Below the pieces are notes generated by a model that saw only the letters and a program-made list of their open reading frames with translations, was not told the DNA's origin and did not search any database. DNA of 64,000 nt from Gammaproteobacteria bacterium (GTDB lineage Bacteria; Pseudomonadota; Gammaproteobacteria; Pseudomonadales; Pseudomonadaceae), in contig JAMCWB010000067.1 of NCBI GenBank assembly GCA_023475025.1, positions 1-64,000 of the forward strand. The letters run 5' to 3'. This document shows, piece by piece, positions 22,593 through 31,664 of the stretch (the first letter of the stretch is position 1; every line of letters starts with the position of its first letter). Made by a program: the position numbers and the translations under genes.

Positions 22593-22799
22593 ATGGGAAT
22601 CGTAAAGATAGATGACCAGCTACATGAAGAAATCCGCAAATCCAGCACAGTAATGGTCCGCTCCATCAACGCTCAGGCCGAGTACTGGATAAAAATAGGC
22701 ATGCTCGCCGAGGCCAACCCAAGCATGTCCTTCACCCAGATCATCAGCGAGCAGATGAAACGCGCCAACGTGGATGTCGGGAAGGTTGCTTGTGGCTGA
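22593..22799 (+). CDS. ParD-like protein paired with methionine aminopeptidase
   Basis: A 68-aa protein, MGIVKIDDQLHEEIRKSS to VDVGKVACG, of the ParD_like family, with ribbon-helix-helix-like spacing (VKIDDQLHEEIRKSS, AEYWIKIGMLAE). GGAG lies 9-12 bases before the ATG; the longer upstream frame is not supported. It overlaps the next gene by 8 bases (GTG start). ParD-like genes recur directly before this kind of type I methionine aminopeptidase in many genomes; whether they form a toxin-antitoxin pair is not established. Confidence 0.8.
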   Translation: MGIVKIDDQLHEEIRKSSTVMVRSINAQAEYWIKIGMLAEANPSMSFTQIISEQMKRANVDVGKVACG

Positions 22800-23571
22800 G
22801 GTAACCCTGAAAAGCGCCGACGAGCTGCAGATAATGCGCGAGTCGGGGCGACTGCTTGCATCGGTGTTTGCCTATCTCGACTCGCGCATCGTCGCGGGTA
22901 TATCCACCATGGATATCAACAACCTTGCCGAGCGCTACATTGTCGACGAACTCAAAGCGCGCCCAGCCAGCAAGGGCCAATATGGCTACCAGTACGTGCT
23001 CAACACCTCGGTCAATCATGTGGTATGCCATGGCGTACCTTCAGACGCGCAGAAGCTGAAGAATGGCGACATAATCAACGTCGATATCACGCTGAAAAAA
23101 GGGGGGTTTATCGCCGACTCGAGCAAGATGTACATGATTGGCAACGTGTCGCCCTTTGCCAGGCGCCTGGTCGACAAAACCTATGAAGCCATGTGGGAAG
23201 GCATAAAGGCCGTCAAACCCGGCGCCACCCTGGGCGACGTGGGGCACGCGATTCAGCAGCACGCGCTAAAGAACGGCTACTCGATAGTGCGCGAGTACTG
23301 CGGCCATGGCATTGGCAGGGAAATGCATGAAGAACCACAGGTGCTGCATTTCGGCCAGAAGGGTAGCGGAGTGGTGCTACAGGAAGGCATGACCTTCACC
23401 ATCGAGCCGATGATCAACCAGGGCAAGGCCAAGGTGAAATTGAAGAAGGACGGCTGGACTGTGGTGACCAGCGACAAGAAACTATCCGCCCAGTGGGAGC
23501 ACACCATAGCCGTGACCTCTACGGGGTATGAAGTGCTTACGCTGAGAGAGGAGGAACAGGTAGAGACCTGA
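22792..23571 (+). CDS. map: Type I methionine aminopeptidase (accessory copy)
   Basis: A 259-aa enzyme that removes N-terminal Met. The GTG at 22792 has GGAAGG 6 bases upstream and gives a family-like beginning (AEVTLKSADELQIMRESGRLL); an ATG at 22774 is possible. Catalytic and metal residues are visible: CHGVPSD, INVDITLKKGGFIADSSKMY, YCGHGIGREMHEEPQVLHFG, GMTFTIEPM and AQWEHTIAVT. An essential map gene is expected elsewhere in the chromosome next to rpsB, so this is probably a second, specialised copy. A short untranslated gap of 76 bases separates it from the convergent nitA. Confidence 0.92.
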   Translation: MAEVTLKSADELQIMRESGRLLASVFAYLDSRIVAGISTMDINNLAERYIVDELKARPASKGQYGYQYVLNTSVNHVVCHGVPSDAQKLKNGDIINVDITLKKGGFIADSSKMYMIGNVSPFARRLVDKTYEAMWEGIKAVKPGATLGDVGHAIQQHALKNGYSIVREYCGHGIGREMHEEPQVLHFGQKGSGVVLQEGMTFTIEPMINQGKAKVKLKKDGWTVVTSDKKLSAQWEHTIAVTSTGYEVLTLREEEQVET

Positions 23572-23647
23572 TGCTACCAGGACGCTCTTGATAACAGCGG
23601 GATACTCAAAGGGTGCCGCAACACCCCCCCCAATGTGTAGCGAGCGA

Positions 23648-25546
23648 TTAGAGCTTTTTCAGCCGCGATGCAAGGGTAGTGGGCCTCATACCCAGAAGTG
23701 CTGCAGCACCGTTCTCACCAAAAATCTTGCCGTCGCAGGCCGCCAGCGCGGCCTTGATATTATCTCTCTCCAACTGGCGCAATTGCGCTTCGGTGAGGAT
23801 GCCGCCCACTTGGGGAGGCGTAACCTTCTCGGGGCTCTGTACCCCACCTTGGGCCACCGGCACGTCGAGCAGCAAGTCCTGACCCTTGCTGGTTATCAGT
23901 GCCCGCTCTATGACGTTCTGCAGCTCGCGAATATTGCCGGGCCAACTATAGTCCTGCATACGCTGGACATCCGCTTTGCGCAGCCGTGCAGGTGGGCGAC
24001 CCAATCGCGAGCAGATCTGCTTGACGAAATGACTGGCCAGCAGCGGTATGTCTTCCGGCCGTTCACGCAGTGCCGGCGAGAGAATCGGGAATACGTTGAG
24101 GCGGAAGTAGAGATCCTCACGAAAACGCTTGGCTTTGACCTCGGCCAACAAATCGCGGTTGGTCGCAGTGATGATGCGCACATCGACCTTGCGCGTGCGC
24201 TCTTCACCCACCCGCTCGAACTGCCCTTCCTGCAACACCCGCAGCAGTTTGCTTTGCAGCTCCAGCGGAATCTCGCCGATCTCATCAAGAAACAGGGTGC
24301 CACCATCGGCCAGCTCGAAACGCCCGACCCGGTCACGCATCGCTCCGGTAAAAGCGCCTTTGACGTGGCCAAAGAACTCACTTTCGAACAGCTCGGCGGG
24401 TATCGCGGCGCAGTTGACCCTAATCAGCGGGTTTTCACTGCGTCGACTGGACTGGTGGATAGCCCGGGCGATGAGTTCCTTGCCGGTGCCGGACTCACCA
24501 TGGATCAATACGCTGGCGTCGGTAGGGCCGACCACGTCGATCTGTTTGACAATGGTCAGGATAGGTTCGCTCTGACCGACGATCTCGCGAAAATGATGCT
24601 CGATCAGTATTTCTTCCTGCAAATAGGCGTTCTGCTGCTCCAGCCGCTGCTTCAGCTCACGCAGCTCATCCATCGCACTTTCCAGCCGCTGCTGAGTGGT
24701 ATGCCGCTCGGTAATATCGCGAAAGACCACCACCGACCCGATGATGGAACCACCCGAGATCACCGGTGTGCTGGTGAACTCTACCGGGAACATGCTGCCA
24801 TCCCTTCGCCAGAACACTTCCTGCTTGCCTTCATGCACCATACCGTCATGCACTGCTTTGTAGATCGGACAATCCTCGACCGGGTAATGACTGCCATCGG
24901 CGTGGCTGTGATGGTGGATACGATGGATGTTCTTGCCGATCATTTCTTCCTGCTGCCAGCCCAGCATGCGGGCGGCCGCCGGATTGACGTAGGTGGCCAG
25001 ACCTTCGCTATCAATACTGTAGATGCCGTCACCCACCGCACTCAGTAGTAACTGGTTCTCGCGTTCGCTTTCCTGAAACAGGGTGAGAATGTTCTGCCAT
25101 TCAATCAATCCGCCACGCATGGTGCGTTCGACGTTCGCCTGGTTCTGTCGATAGCGCTCTTCATCCCGTTCGCGTAGCACCAGAATCAGGTAGACCACGC
25201 CTTTCAGCTTCAAGGTCGATGCCGACAGTTCCAGCTCGATTCGCTCGCCGTCCTTACGCGTGCAGGTGAAAGAGTCGGACCAGCCCTTGCCCTCTTCCAG
25301 CACCGCCTGGGTAAAGACGATCAGCTCGGGCAGGGCGTGGCCAAAGAGCTTGGTCACTGTGAGTTCGAGAATTTCATGCCGGGGATAACCGAACAACTTG
25401 CAGGCGGCAATGTTGATATCGACAAAGCGATTACCCACCGGATCAAACTGCACGATGCCGGCACTGCAATGCTCGAACACCAGGTGGCGTGAGGGGTAAG
25501 CCATGCCTGACCAACCGGATAAATAATCGACGTCTTCCAGACTCAT
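23648..25546 (-). CDS. nitA: Sigma-54-dependent transcriptional activator NitA (PAS-PAS-AAA+-Fis)
   Basis: A 632-aa enhancer-binding protein. Two PAS domains (about 20-140 and 165-285) are joined by a coiled coil (about 285-315) to an AAA+ domain (about 320-560) with GESGTGKE (Walker A), GAFTGA (the sigma-54-contact loop) and [13 protein letters not shown] (Walker B). A Fis-type helix-turn-helix is at the C-terminus ([23 protein letters not shown]). Start ATG 25544-25546, AAGG 8 bases upstream. It is divergent from nitB, which has a sigma-54 promoter, and is the expected regulator of the Nit1C operon. The signal sensed by the PAS domains is unknown; cyanide or nitrogen status is inferred from context. 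Confidence 0.92.
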   Translation of the reverse strand: MSLEDVDYLSGWSGMAYPSRHLVFEHCSAGIVQFDPVGNRFVDINIAACKLFGYPRHEILELTVTKLFGHALPELIVFTQAVLEEGKGWSDSFTCTRKDGERIELELSASTLKLKGVVYLILVLRERDEERYRQNQANVERTMRGGLIEWQNILTLFQESERENQLLLSAVGDGIYSIDSEGLATYVNPAAARMLGWQQEEMIGKNIHRIHHHSHADGSHYPVEDCPIYKAVHDGMVHEGKQEVFWRRDGSMFPVEFTSTPVISGGSIIGSVVVFRDITERHTTQQRLESAMDELRELKQRLEQQNAYLQEEILIEHHFREIVGQSEPILTIVKQIDVVGPTDASVLIHGESGTGKELIARAIHQSSRRSENPLIRVNCAAIPAELFESEFFGHVKGAFTGAMRDRVGRFELADGGTLFLDEIGEIPLELQSKLLRVLQEGQFERVGEERTRKVDVRIITATNRDLLAEVKAKRFREDLYFRLNVFPILSPALRERPEDIPLLASHFVKQICSRLGRPPARLRKADVQRMQDYSWPGNIRELQNVIERALITSKGQDLLLDVPVAQGGVQSPEKVTPPQVGGILTEAQLRQLERDNIKAALAACDGKIFGENGAAALLGMRPTTLASRLKKL

Positions 25547-25548
25547 CA

Positions 25549-25603
25549 CTACGGCCTTTCGTGATTATGGCTACGGGTTTTCGTAGTTATACGAGATATC
25601 GTA
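25549..25603. promoter_or_regulatory. Candidate NitA upstream activator sequences
   Basis: CTACG-GGTTTT-CGTAG (25571-25586) and TACGA-GATA-TCGTA (25590-25603) are two perfect inverted repeats sharing the TACG/CGTA core. A degenerate third copy, CTACGGCCTTTCGTGA, at 25549-25564 overlaps the nitA ribosome-binding site. The perfect pair is about 91-123 bp upstream of the sigma-54 promoter, the usual distance for an enhancer. The third would allow autoregulation of nitA. Confidence 0.65.
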
Positions 25604-25693
25604 GAGAAACAACAGGGTCAGTTCCGCTCAAAAAAGCCGGATCAGACGTAAAATCCTTTTGAATACAGATACTTGTTAAATAGCAAAGATCTC

Positions 25694-25709
25694 TGGCACA
25701 GCCATTGCT
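25694..25709 (+). promoter_or_regulatory. Sigma-54 (-24/-12) promoter of the nit operon
   Basis: TGGCACAGCCATTGCT matches the RpoN consensus TGGCAC-N5-TTGCT exactly, with GG and GC 12 bases apart. Transcription should start near 25721, about 45 bases before nitB. The region between enhancer and promoter is AT-rich and could bind IHF. Confidence 0.85.
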
Positions 25710-25765
25710 CTAGTCAGGTTAACCGCAGTCCATTACTGCGTCGTTAACCCAACCGGAGAATCAGA

Positions 25766-26248
25766 ATGCCTACAGTCGAAACAGCCCACTACAAAGATGG
25801 TGATTTTCTCGTCAACTACGAAGAGAAGGTTTTCGAGGACGTCAAAGCCGAACCGGGCGAGAAAGCCCTACTGACTTTCCACACCATTGCCTTCGAAGGC
25901 TCCATCGGCCTGGTCAACATGCTGCAGGCCAAGCGCCTGCTGCGCAAAGGCTTCGAAACCAAGGTTCTGCTGTATGGCCCGGGCGTGCAGCTGGGTGTAC
26001 AGCGCGGCTTCCCTACTTTGGGCGCCGAAGCCTTCCCCGGCCACCTGGCAGTCAACAACCAGATCAAGGCTTTTATGGAAGAAGGCGGCGAAGTCTATGC
26101 CTGTCGTTTTGCCCTGCAAGCGCTCTATGGCCAGACCGAGAAAGCGCTGATTGAAGGCATCCGCCCGATCAACCCGCTGGACGTAATGGATCTGCGCCTG
26201 CTGATGCGCCGCGAAGGCGCGTTGATCATCGATACCTGGACTGCCTGA
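25766..26248 (+). CDS. nitB: Nit1C protein NitB, MSMEG_0572/Sll0783 family
   Basis: A 160-aa protein, first gene of the operon, with AACCGGAGAA 7-16 bases before the ATG. The fold appears DsrE/DsrF-like ([40 protein letters not shown]). Homologues are annotated as nitrogen-starvation response proteins because the cyanobacterial member Sll0783 is strongly induced by nitrogen starvation. The biochemical role is unknown, but this gene is an invariant part of the Nit1C cluster. A terminator-like hairpin follows. Confidence 0.88.
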   Translation: MPTVETAHYKDGDFLVNYEEKVFEDVKAEPGEKALLTFHTIAFEGSIGLVNMLQAKRLLRKGFETKVLLYGPGVQLGVQRGFPTLGAEAFPGHLAVNNQIKAFMEEGGEVYACRFALQALYGQTEKALIEGIRPINPLDVMDLRLLMRREGALIIDTWTA

Positions 26249-26254
26249 GCCCGC

Positions 26255-26280
26255 TCCCTCCCGTTAGCGGGAGGGATTTT
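26255..26280 (+). terminator. Hairpin with T-tract between nitB and nitC
   Basis: TCCCTCCCG-TTAG-CGGGAGGGA, then TTTT: a perfect 9-bp stem starting 6 bases after the nitB stop and 32 bases before nitC. As an intra-operon terminator it would lower expression of nitC-H relative to nitB, or act as a processing/stability element. Confidence 0.75.
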
Positions 26281-26311
26281 CCCCCTTCAGTTATCCAGCC
26301 GAGGACCCGGT

Positions 26312-27295
26312 ATGACAATTATCAAAGCCGCCGCCGTTCAGCTTAGCCCCGTGCTGTACAGTCGCGAAGGCACGGTCGACAAGGTCTGCCAGACGATCAG
26401 CGAGCTGGGCCGCGAAGGCGTGCAGTTTGCGGTCTTCCCGGAGACGGTGGTGCCCTACTACCCGTATTTCTCCTATGTGCAGCCACCCTTCAAGATGGGC
26501 AAGGAGCACCTCCGGCTACTCAATGAATCCGTAGTGGTGCCTTCAGCTGCCACTGCCGCGATTGGCGAAGCCTGCCGCCGCGCCGGCATGGTGGTGAGCA
26601 TTGGCGTCAACGAGCGCGACGGCGGCACTATCTACAATACCCAATTGCTTTTCGATGCCGACGGCACCCTGCTGCAACGACGCCGCAAGATCACCCCCAC
26701 CTATCACGAGCGCATGATCTGGGGGCAGGGCGATGGCTCCGGCCTGCGTGCAATCGACACCCAGGTCGGCCGCATCGGCTCACTGGCCTGCTGGGAACAC
26801 TACAACCCGCTGGCCCGCTACGCGCTGATGGCCGATGGCGAACAGATCCATGCCGCCATGTTCCCCGGTTCTTTGGTCGGCCCCATCTTCGCCGAACAGA
26901 TGGAAGTCACCATCCGTCATCACGCCCTGGAATCAGGCTGTTTTGTGGTCAATGCGACGGCCTGGCTCAGCCCCGAACAGCAGCAACAGATCATCGCGGA
27001 CACCGGTTGCGAGCTCGCGCAAATCAGCGATGGCTGCTTCAGTGCCATCGTCAGCCCTGAGGGCAAGTTGCTCGGTGAGCCGCTGCGCAGCGGGGAGGGT
27101 ACGGTGATCGCCGATCTGGACCTGACATTGATCGACAAGCGCAAACGCATGATGGACTCGGTTGGGCACTACAGCCGCCCCGAACTGCTCAGCCTGTTGA
27201 TCGACCGTCGCCCGGCCCCGCATGTGCATGACCGCGAGAGCGAACTGGACAGCAGCACAATGACCGAAGAGGAGCCCGCGTATGCAAGCCTCTGA
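26312..27295 (+). CDS. nitC: Nit1C nitrilase NitC
   Basis: A 327-aa carbon-nitrogen hydrolase of the nitrilase branch, Nit6803-like. The catalytic triad is visible: Glu in [13 protein letters not shown] (about 44), Lys in [13 protein letters not shown] (about 129) and Cys in [12 protein letters not shown] (about 163). Nitrilases convert nitriles to the acid and ammonia. In Pseudomonas fluorescens NCIMB 11764 the NitC homologue is required for growth on cyanide. CCGAGGACC lies 9-17 bases before the ATG. The 3' end overlaps nitD by 14 bases, implying coupled translation. Confidence 0.95.
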   Translation: MTIIKAAAVQLSPVLYSREGTVDKVCQTISELGREGVQFAVFPETVVPYYPYFSYVQPPFKMGKEHLRLLNESVVVPSAATAAIGEACRRAGMVVSIGVNERDGGTIYNTQLLFDADGTLLQRRRKITPTYHERMIWGQGDGSGLRAIDTQVGRIGSLACWEHYNPLARYALMADGEQIHAAMFPGSLVGPIFAEQMEVTIRHHALESGCFVVNATAWLSPEQQQQIIADTGCELAQISDGCFSAIVSPEGKLLGEPLRSGEGTVIADLDLTLIDKRKRMMDSVGHYSRPELLSLLIDRRPAPHVHDRESELDSSTMTEEEPAYASL

Positions 27296-28391
27296 TCTCG
27301 CCCCAGTGCAATTGATAGCGACCGACCTGCTCAGTGAGCTGCAATGCCACGGTGTGCGTTGGCAAGATGCTACCGGGCTGTCACGCCAGGGCGGTGCTGG
27401 CCCCTCCGATCACAAGGCGCTGACCGTCGGTGAGCACACGGCAATGATCCCGATACTCAACCGCGCCTCACTGGACTCGCCCTACCTGGCTCGCCCTTCG
27501 GCCAATGGCAGTGGCGCGGAGATTCTGCGCGATGGCCGCGTGGTCGGTCAGGTCAGCATGCCTGGGGTACCCAATTTCTATGCGCTGTCCACCGACGACG
27601 GCACGCCCTACTGGAAAATCGCCACCCTGCACAGCAAGGATGTGTTGGCGACGACCATTCTGCAGCACTGCATTCGCATGAACGATGCCGACAGTGCCTG
27701 CCAGTTCTGCGCCATCAATCAATCATTGAAGAGCGATAAAACCATCGCCCGCAAACGTCCAGCGCAACTGGCAGAGGTCGCCAAGGCAGCGGTCGAGCTG
27801 GATGGTGTGAAACACATGGTGATGACCACCGGCACCCCGCAGACATCTGATCGCGGCGCGGCGATTCTCTGCGAATCCGCAGCAGCTATAACGGCTGCGG
27901 TCGATCTGCCAATTCAGGCCCAGTGCGAACCACCAGACGACGACCGCTGGTTTCAGCGGCTCAGGAATAGCGGTGTGGTCTCCCTTGGCATGCACCTGGA
28001 AGCCGTAACGGACCCGGTGCGCGCGCGCATCATGCCGGGCAAAGCCGAGGTGCCGCTGTCGCGTTATTTCTCGGCCTTCGAGGCGGCGGTTGAGGTGTTT
28101 GGCCGCGGCCAGGTAAGCACCTACATCCTCGCCGGGCTGGGAGATCCCGAAGCCGCCATCGCCGAGATGAGCGAACGCCTGGCCGCCATGGGCGTGTATC
28201 CCTTCGTGGTGCCCTTTGTGCCTATTGACGGCACGCCGCTGGCCAACCACCCGAAACCCGATAACGCCATGATGCAGCGGCTGTATCCACAGATCGGCGC
28301 CAGCTTGCAGCGTCACGGCCTGCATTCCGATGACATCAAGGCTGGCTGCGCCAAATGCGGCGCCTGCTCGGCACTGAAACGACACGAGTGA
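27282..28391 (+). CDS. nitD: Nit1C radical SAM protein NitD, MSMEG_0568 family
   Basis: A 369-aa putative radical SAM enzyme. The cluster-binding cysteines appear as [18 protein letters not shown], i.e. C-x9-C-x2-C, not the usual C-x3-C-x2-C. A second cysteine group, [11 protein letters not shown], lies at the C terminus (about 357-367) and might hold an auxiliary Fe-S cluster. The middle of the protein has the expected TIM-barrel stretches ([22 protein letters not shown]). The substrate is unknown. AGGAG occurs within the end of nitC just before the start. Confidence 0.88.
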   Translation: MQASDLAPVQLIATDLLSELQCHGVRWQDATGLSRQGGAGPSDHKALTVGEHTAMIPILNRASLDSPYLARPSANGSGAEILRDGRVVGQVSMPGVPNFYALSTDDGTPYWKIATLHSKDVLATTILQHCIRMNDADSACQFCAINQSLKSDKTIARKRPAQLAEVAKAAVELDGVKHMVMTTGTPQTSDRGAAILCESAAAITAAVDLPIQAQCEPPDDDRWFQRLRNSGVVSLGMHLEAVTDPVRARIMPGKAEVPLSRYFSAFEAAVEVFGRGQVSTYILAGLGDPEAAIAEMSERLAAMGVYPFVVPFVPIDGTPLANHPKPDNAMMQRLYPQIGASLQRHGLHSDDIKAGCAKCGACSALKRHE

Positions 28392-28401
28392 GGATACGAG
28401 C

Positions 28402-28962
28402 ATGGCCGACCATCTCTTTGCATTGACGGAAGACAGCTTCCCGGATTTCCGCGCCGACGATGTGCTGGTCAAAGCGGCCAGCGAAGCCTGGGAAAAAGCC
28501 GAGTACTTTGCCCTGCGGCGCCGGGTGTTCTCCGAAGAGCAACAGCTGCTGCCCCAGGACAAGGACCAGCACGATTTTCAGGCCATCCCCATAGTCGCGC
28601 TGGCCTACCAGTGCGGGATGCCCAATGCAGTGGTCGGCGCCGTGCGTATCTTTCAGCCGGAGCCGGGGCTCTGGTACGGCGGACGCTTGTGCGTGGCCGC
28701 CGACTACCGCCGCCACGGCATGATCGGCACGGCCCTGATCAACGAGGCGGTGTCCCGCGCCAAGGATATCGGCTGCGAACGTTTTCTGGCCACCGTGCAG
28801 CTTGGCAACGAAGCGTACTTCCAGCGCCTGTATTGGCACACCCTGGAGCACATCGAGTTGCTCGGACAGCCCCATGCGGTGATGCAGGTAGAGCTGCAGC
28901 ATTATCCTTTTATGCCGCGGGAAATTTCACTGCTGCCATTGCGAGCACACCGCCATGGGTAA
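28402..28962 (+). CDS. nitE: Nit1C GNAT-family N-acetyltransferase NitE
   Basis: A 186-aa protein of the MSMEG_0567/Sll0786 N-acetyltransferase family. The GNAT core is visible: VVGAVRIF, WYGGRLCVAADYRRHGMIGTALINEAV (the acetyl-CoA-binding R/Q-x-x-G-x-G/A region) and CERFLATVQLGNEAYFQRLYW. GAGGA lies upstream. It overlaps nitF by 8 bases. Some genomes fuse the NitE and NitF equivalents, suggesting they act together; the acceptor substrate is unknown. Confidence 0.88.
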   Translation: MADHLFALTEDSFPDFRADDVLVKAASEAWEKAEYFALRRRVFSEEQQLLPQDKDQHDFQAIPIVALAYQCGMPNAVVGAVRIFQPEPGLWYGGRLCVAADYRRHGMIGTALINEAVSRAKDIGCERFLATVQLGNEAYFQRLYWHTLEHIELLGQPHAVMQVELQHYPFMPREISLLPLRAHRHG

Positions 28963-30004
28963 ACCGATGCAGACTCCCGCGCGGCAAGATCTGGACGCAT
29001 TGCTTGATGCCCTGCGCGACACCCCGGCGATGCGCTCCAAGATGTCGATTCAGGCTCCGGCCGCGGCCCTGGCCGAAAATGTATCCCTGAGCCGCGATGA
29101 GCTCTACGCCCTGCCAGGCGATGACACTGCCGCTATCCGTTGTGGCGATCATTACCAACTGCTGGCAATAGAAGGGATGATCCCACGCTTCGTCGAACAG
29201 GCGCCCTGGTTCGCCGGCTGGTCTGCGGTAATGGCCAACGTCAGCGATATCACCGCGATGGGTGGCCGCGCCACGGCGGTGGTCAACGCTTACTGGCACC
29301 ACGACGCGGCCTGCGCAGATCAGGTGCTCGACGGTATTCGCGCCGCCTGCCGGGCATACGGCCTGGTATTGGCTGGCGGCCACACCAGTCAGGCACCCGG
29401 CAACCCCGCTGCGCTGGCCGTGGCCATTACCGGCATGGCCAAGCGTTTGCTTTCCACCTTGCACGTAGCGCCTGGGCAGACCCTCGCCCTGGCCGTCGAC
29501 CTGAACGGTAAATGGCACGCCGATACGCCCTACTGGAAAGCCTTTGAACAGGTGCCCAGTGAGGTATTGCGCAGCAAGCTGAACGTGCTGCCGACCCTGG
29601 CCGAAGGCGGCCTGCTGCACGCCGCCAAGGACATCAGCAATGCTGGCCTGCTTGGCACTTTGCTGATGCTGCTGGAGCCCACAGGCTGCGGCGCGGAGAT
29701 TGACCTGGACCTGTTGCCACGCCCGGCAGATGGCGACCTGCTGCGCTGGTTGCTGGCTTTTCCCAGCTACGGCTTTCTGGTCACCCTTAACCCGCAAGAC
29801 TGGGACCAGGTGCAGGCCGCATTTGCGCAGCAGGGCCTCAGTTGTGCACGCGTTGGCAGCATCAACACCAGCGCCCGGCTGGACGTATGCAAAGCCGGGC
29901 AGGTCGCCACCTTCTGGGATCTCGCCAGCACGCCCTTTACCGGCTTTACCTACCCAACTTCAAACGCCAACCAAGTTTCCACTGCCGTTCCACAGGAGCA
30001 CTGA
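28955..30004 (+). CDS. nitF: Nit1C AIR-synthase-related protein NitF (Sll0787 family)
   Basis: A 349-aa protein of the PurM/SelD/HypE superfamily. The ATP-binding signature GDDTAAIRCGDHYQLLAIEGM (about 48-68) and MANVSDITAMGGRATAVVNAYW (about 93-114) are conserved. Members phosphorylate or activate acyl or amide groups with ATP. The relation to SelD and HypE, the latter making a nitrile/cyanide ligand, is suggestive in a cyanide cluster but does not prove function. It ends one base before nitG's ATG. Confidence 0.88.
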   Translation: MGKPMQTPARQDLDALLDALRDTPAMRSKMSIQAPAAALAENVSLSRDELYALPGDDTAAIRCGDHYQLLAIEGMIPRFVEQAPWFAGWSAVMANVSDITAMGGRATAVVNAYWHHDAACADQVLDGIRAACRAYGLVLAGGHTSQAPGNPAALAVAITGMAKRLLSTLHVAPGQTLALAVDLNGKWHADTPYWKAFEQVPSEVLRSKLNVLPTLAEGGLLHAAKDISNAGLLGTLLMLLEPTGCGAEIDLDLLPRPADGDLLRWLLAFPSYGFLVTLNPQDWDQVQAAFAQQGLSCARVGSINTSARLDVCKAGQVATFWDLASTPFTGFTYPTSNANQVSTAVPQEH

Positions 30005-30005
30005 C

Positions 30006-30287
30006 ATGCCTGCCGTCAATTTCACGGTTCGCTGGCCCGATGGTCAGGAATTCACCGCCTATTCACCCTCCACGGTTATTCACCAGCACCTGCAGCATGG
30101 CGCGTCCTATCCGCTGGACGACTTTATGCAGCGTGCCGAGGTCGCATTGGATGCCGCATCCGAGCGCGTTCGCGAGGTCAAAGGCTTTTACTGCAGCGCC
30201 GCCATGGACACGCTCAGTCAGCTACGCCACACCGCCAAATCCTTCAGCCAGGGTGACGTGCACGTCAGCTTCATGCAGGCACACTGA
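30006..30287 (+). CDS. nitG: Nit1C small protein NitG, MSMEG_0570 family
   Basis: A 93-aa protein (MPAVNFTVRWPDGQEFTAYS to VHVSFMQAH) of the MSMEG_0570 nitrogen-starvation response family, always near nitF and nitH. The start at 30006 is fixed by the one-base gap to the nitF stop and CACAGGAG just upstream; the longer open frame is spurious. No catalytic motif is apparent. Confidence 0.88.
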   Translation: MPAVNFTVRWPDGQEFTAYSPSTVIHQHLQHGASYPLDDFMQRAEVALDAASERVREVKGFYCSAAMDTLSQLRHTAKSFSQGDVHVSFMQAH

Positions 30288-30315
30288 GCCGCCCCTCAAT
30301 CAACAGGACCGCATC

Positions 30316-31575
30316 ATGACTTCAGCCAATAAAGCACCACACCACAGCGTTATCATCATCGGCGGCGGCCAGGCTGGTCTGTCCGCCAGCTACTACCTGC
30401 AACAACACGATATCGACCATCTGGTTCTGGAAAAGCACGCACTCACCAATGCCTGGCGCACCCAGCGCTGGGATGCCTTCTGTCTGGTCACCCCCAACTG
30501 GCAATGCACCCTGCCAGGTTATCCCTACGCCGGTGATGACCCATACGGCTTTATGAAGAAAGACGAAATCATCGCCTACCTGGATGGTTACATCGAAATG
30601 GTCAACGCCCCCAGCCGCACCGGTGTCAGCGTTCAGCGCGTACAACCACGCGCCCAGGGCGGCTACCTGATTCAGACCAGCGACGGTGACTATACTGCCG
30701 ATCAGGTTATCGTCGCCTCGGGCGGTTATCAGGTACCGATCATTCCGCGCATGGCCGAGCGTGTACCTGCGGCGATTCAACAGATCCATTCCGAACAGTA
30801 CCGCAACCCGGATCTGCTGCCCGCAGGTAACGTGCTGGTGGTGGGATCTGGTCAGTCCGGCGCGCAGATTGCCGAAGACCTGCATCTGGCCGGACGCAAG
30901 GTGTATCTGGCGGTGGGCGACGCACCGCGCTGCGCACGCTTTTACCGGGGCCGCGATGTCGTCGAGTGGCTACACGACATGAAGTACTACGATATCGACG
31001 TCGAAAGCCACCCGCTGCGCGAGGGCGTGCGTGACAACACCAACCATTACCTGACCGGCCGCGACGGCGGGCGTGATATCGACCTGCGCCGCTTCGCCAC
31101 CGAGGGCATGGAGCTGTTTGGCCTGCTCACCGGACTGGAAGGCAGTACTTTAAAGTTTGCCCCCGACCTGACCAGCAAACTGGACGCCGCCGATGCAGTC
31201 TACGAGCGCATCAACCGCAGCATCGACAAATATATCGAAGAACAGGGTATCGACGCGCCGCCAGGTGCGCCCTACCAGCCCCTATGGCAGCCCGACGCGG
31301 AGCGCGAAAGCCTTGACCTGCAAGCAGCCGGTATCACCAGCATTATCTGGTGCATCGGCTTTGCACCCGACTTCCGCTTTGTCCAGGCCAGCGTGTTCGA
31401 TGGTCATGGGCATCCAGTGCATAAGCGCGGAGTCACCACTCAGGATGGCCTGTACTTCCTCGGTCTACCCTGGCTGCACACTTGGGGATCAGGGCGCTTC
31501 AGTGGCATCGCCAGAGATGCCGAATACCTGGCTACGCAGATTGTGCAGACCACACGACTTTCAAAAGCAGGCTAA
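30316..31575 (+). CDS. nitH: Nit1C flavin-dependent monooxygenase-like protein NitH
   Basis: A 419-aa FAD/NAD(P)-binding protein of the MSMEG_0569 family. The FAD Rossmann motif VIIIGGGQAGLSASYYL (about 12-28) and a second, NAD(P)-binding VLVVGSGQSGAQIAEDL (about 173-189) are present, as in flavin monooxygenases of the FMO/BVMO group. The start at 30316 follows ACAGGA; a frame extending upstream overlaps nitF-nitG and is not real. Last gene of the nit operon. The substrate is unknown; an oxidation of a cyanide-derived intermediate is one guess. Confidence 0.92.
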   Translation: MTSANKAPHHSVIIIGGGQAGLSASYYLQQHDIDHLVLEKHALTNAWRTQRWDAFCLVTPNWQCTLPGYPYAGDDPYGFMKKDEIIAYLDGYIEMVNAPSRTGVSVQRVQPRAQGGYLIQTSDGDYTADQVIVASGGYQVPIIPRMAERVPAAIQQIHSEQYRNPDLLPAGNVLVVGSGQSGAQIAEDLHLAGRKVYLAVGDAPRCARFYRGRDVVEWLHDMKYYDIDVESHPLREGVRDNTNHYLTGRDGGRDIDLRRFATEGMELFGLLTGLEGSTLKFAPDLTSKLDAADAVYERINRSIDKYIEEQGIDAPPGAPYQPLWQPDAERESLDLQAAGITSIIWCIGFAPDFRFVQASVFDGHGHPVHKRGVTTQDGLYFLGLPWLHTWGSGRFSGIARDAEYLATQIVQTTRLSKAG

Positions 31576-31597
31576 TCCAGAATCTTGACGACACTGA

Positions 31598-31620
31598 GCC
31601 GCCCGGAAAGGCCGGGCGGC
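31598..31620. terminator. GC-rich hairpin after nitH
   Basis: GCCGCCCGG and CCGGGCGGC form a perfect 9-bp stem with a 5-base loop, between the convergent nitH and DUF934 genes. No T-tract follows on either strand, so termination efficiency is doubtful. Confidence 0.45.
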
Positions 31621-31664
31621 CAGATTACTCCCGGAGGTCCTCATCCCCAGGGCCTGCGGCGCCG

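Noticed and set aside
29842-30315. N-terminal extension of NitH overlapping nitF and nitG
   Set aside because: The in-frame extension is out of phase with two well-supported genes; NitH starts with its FAD motif soon after 30316, where a ribosome-binding site exists.
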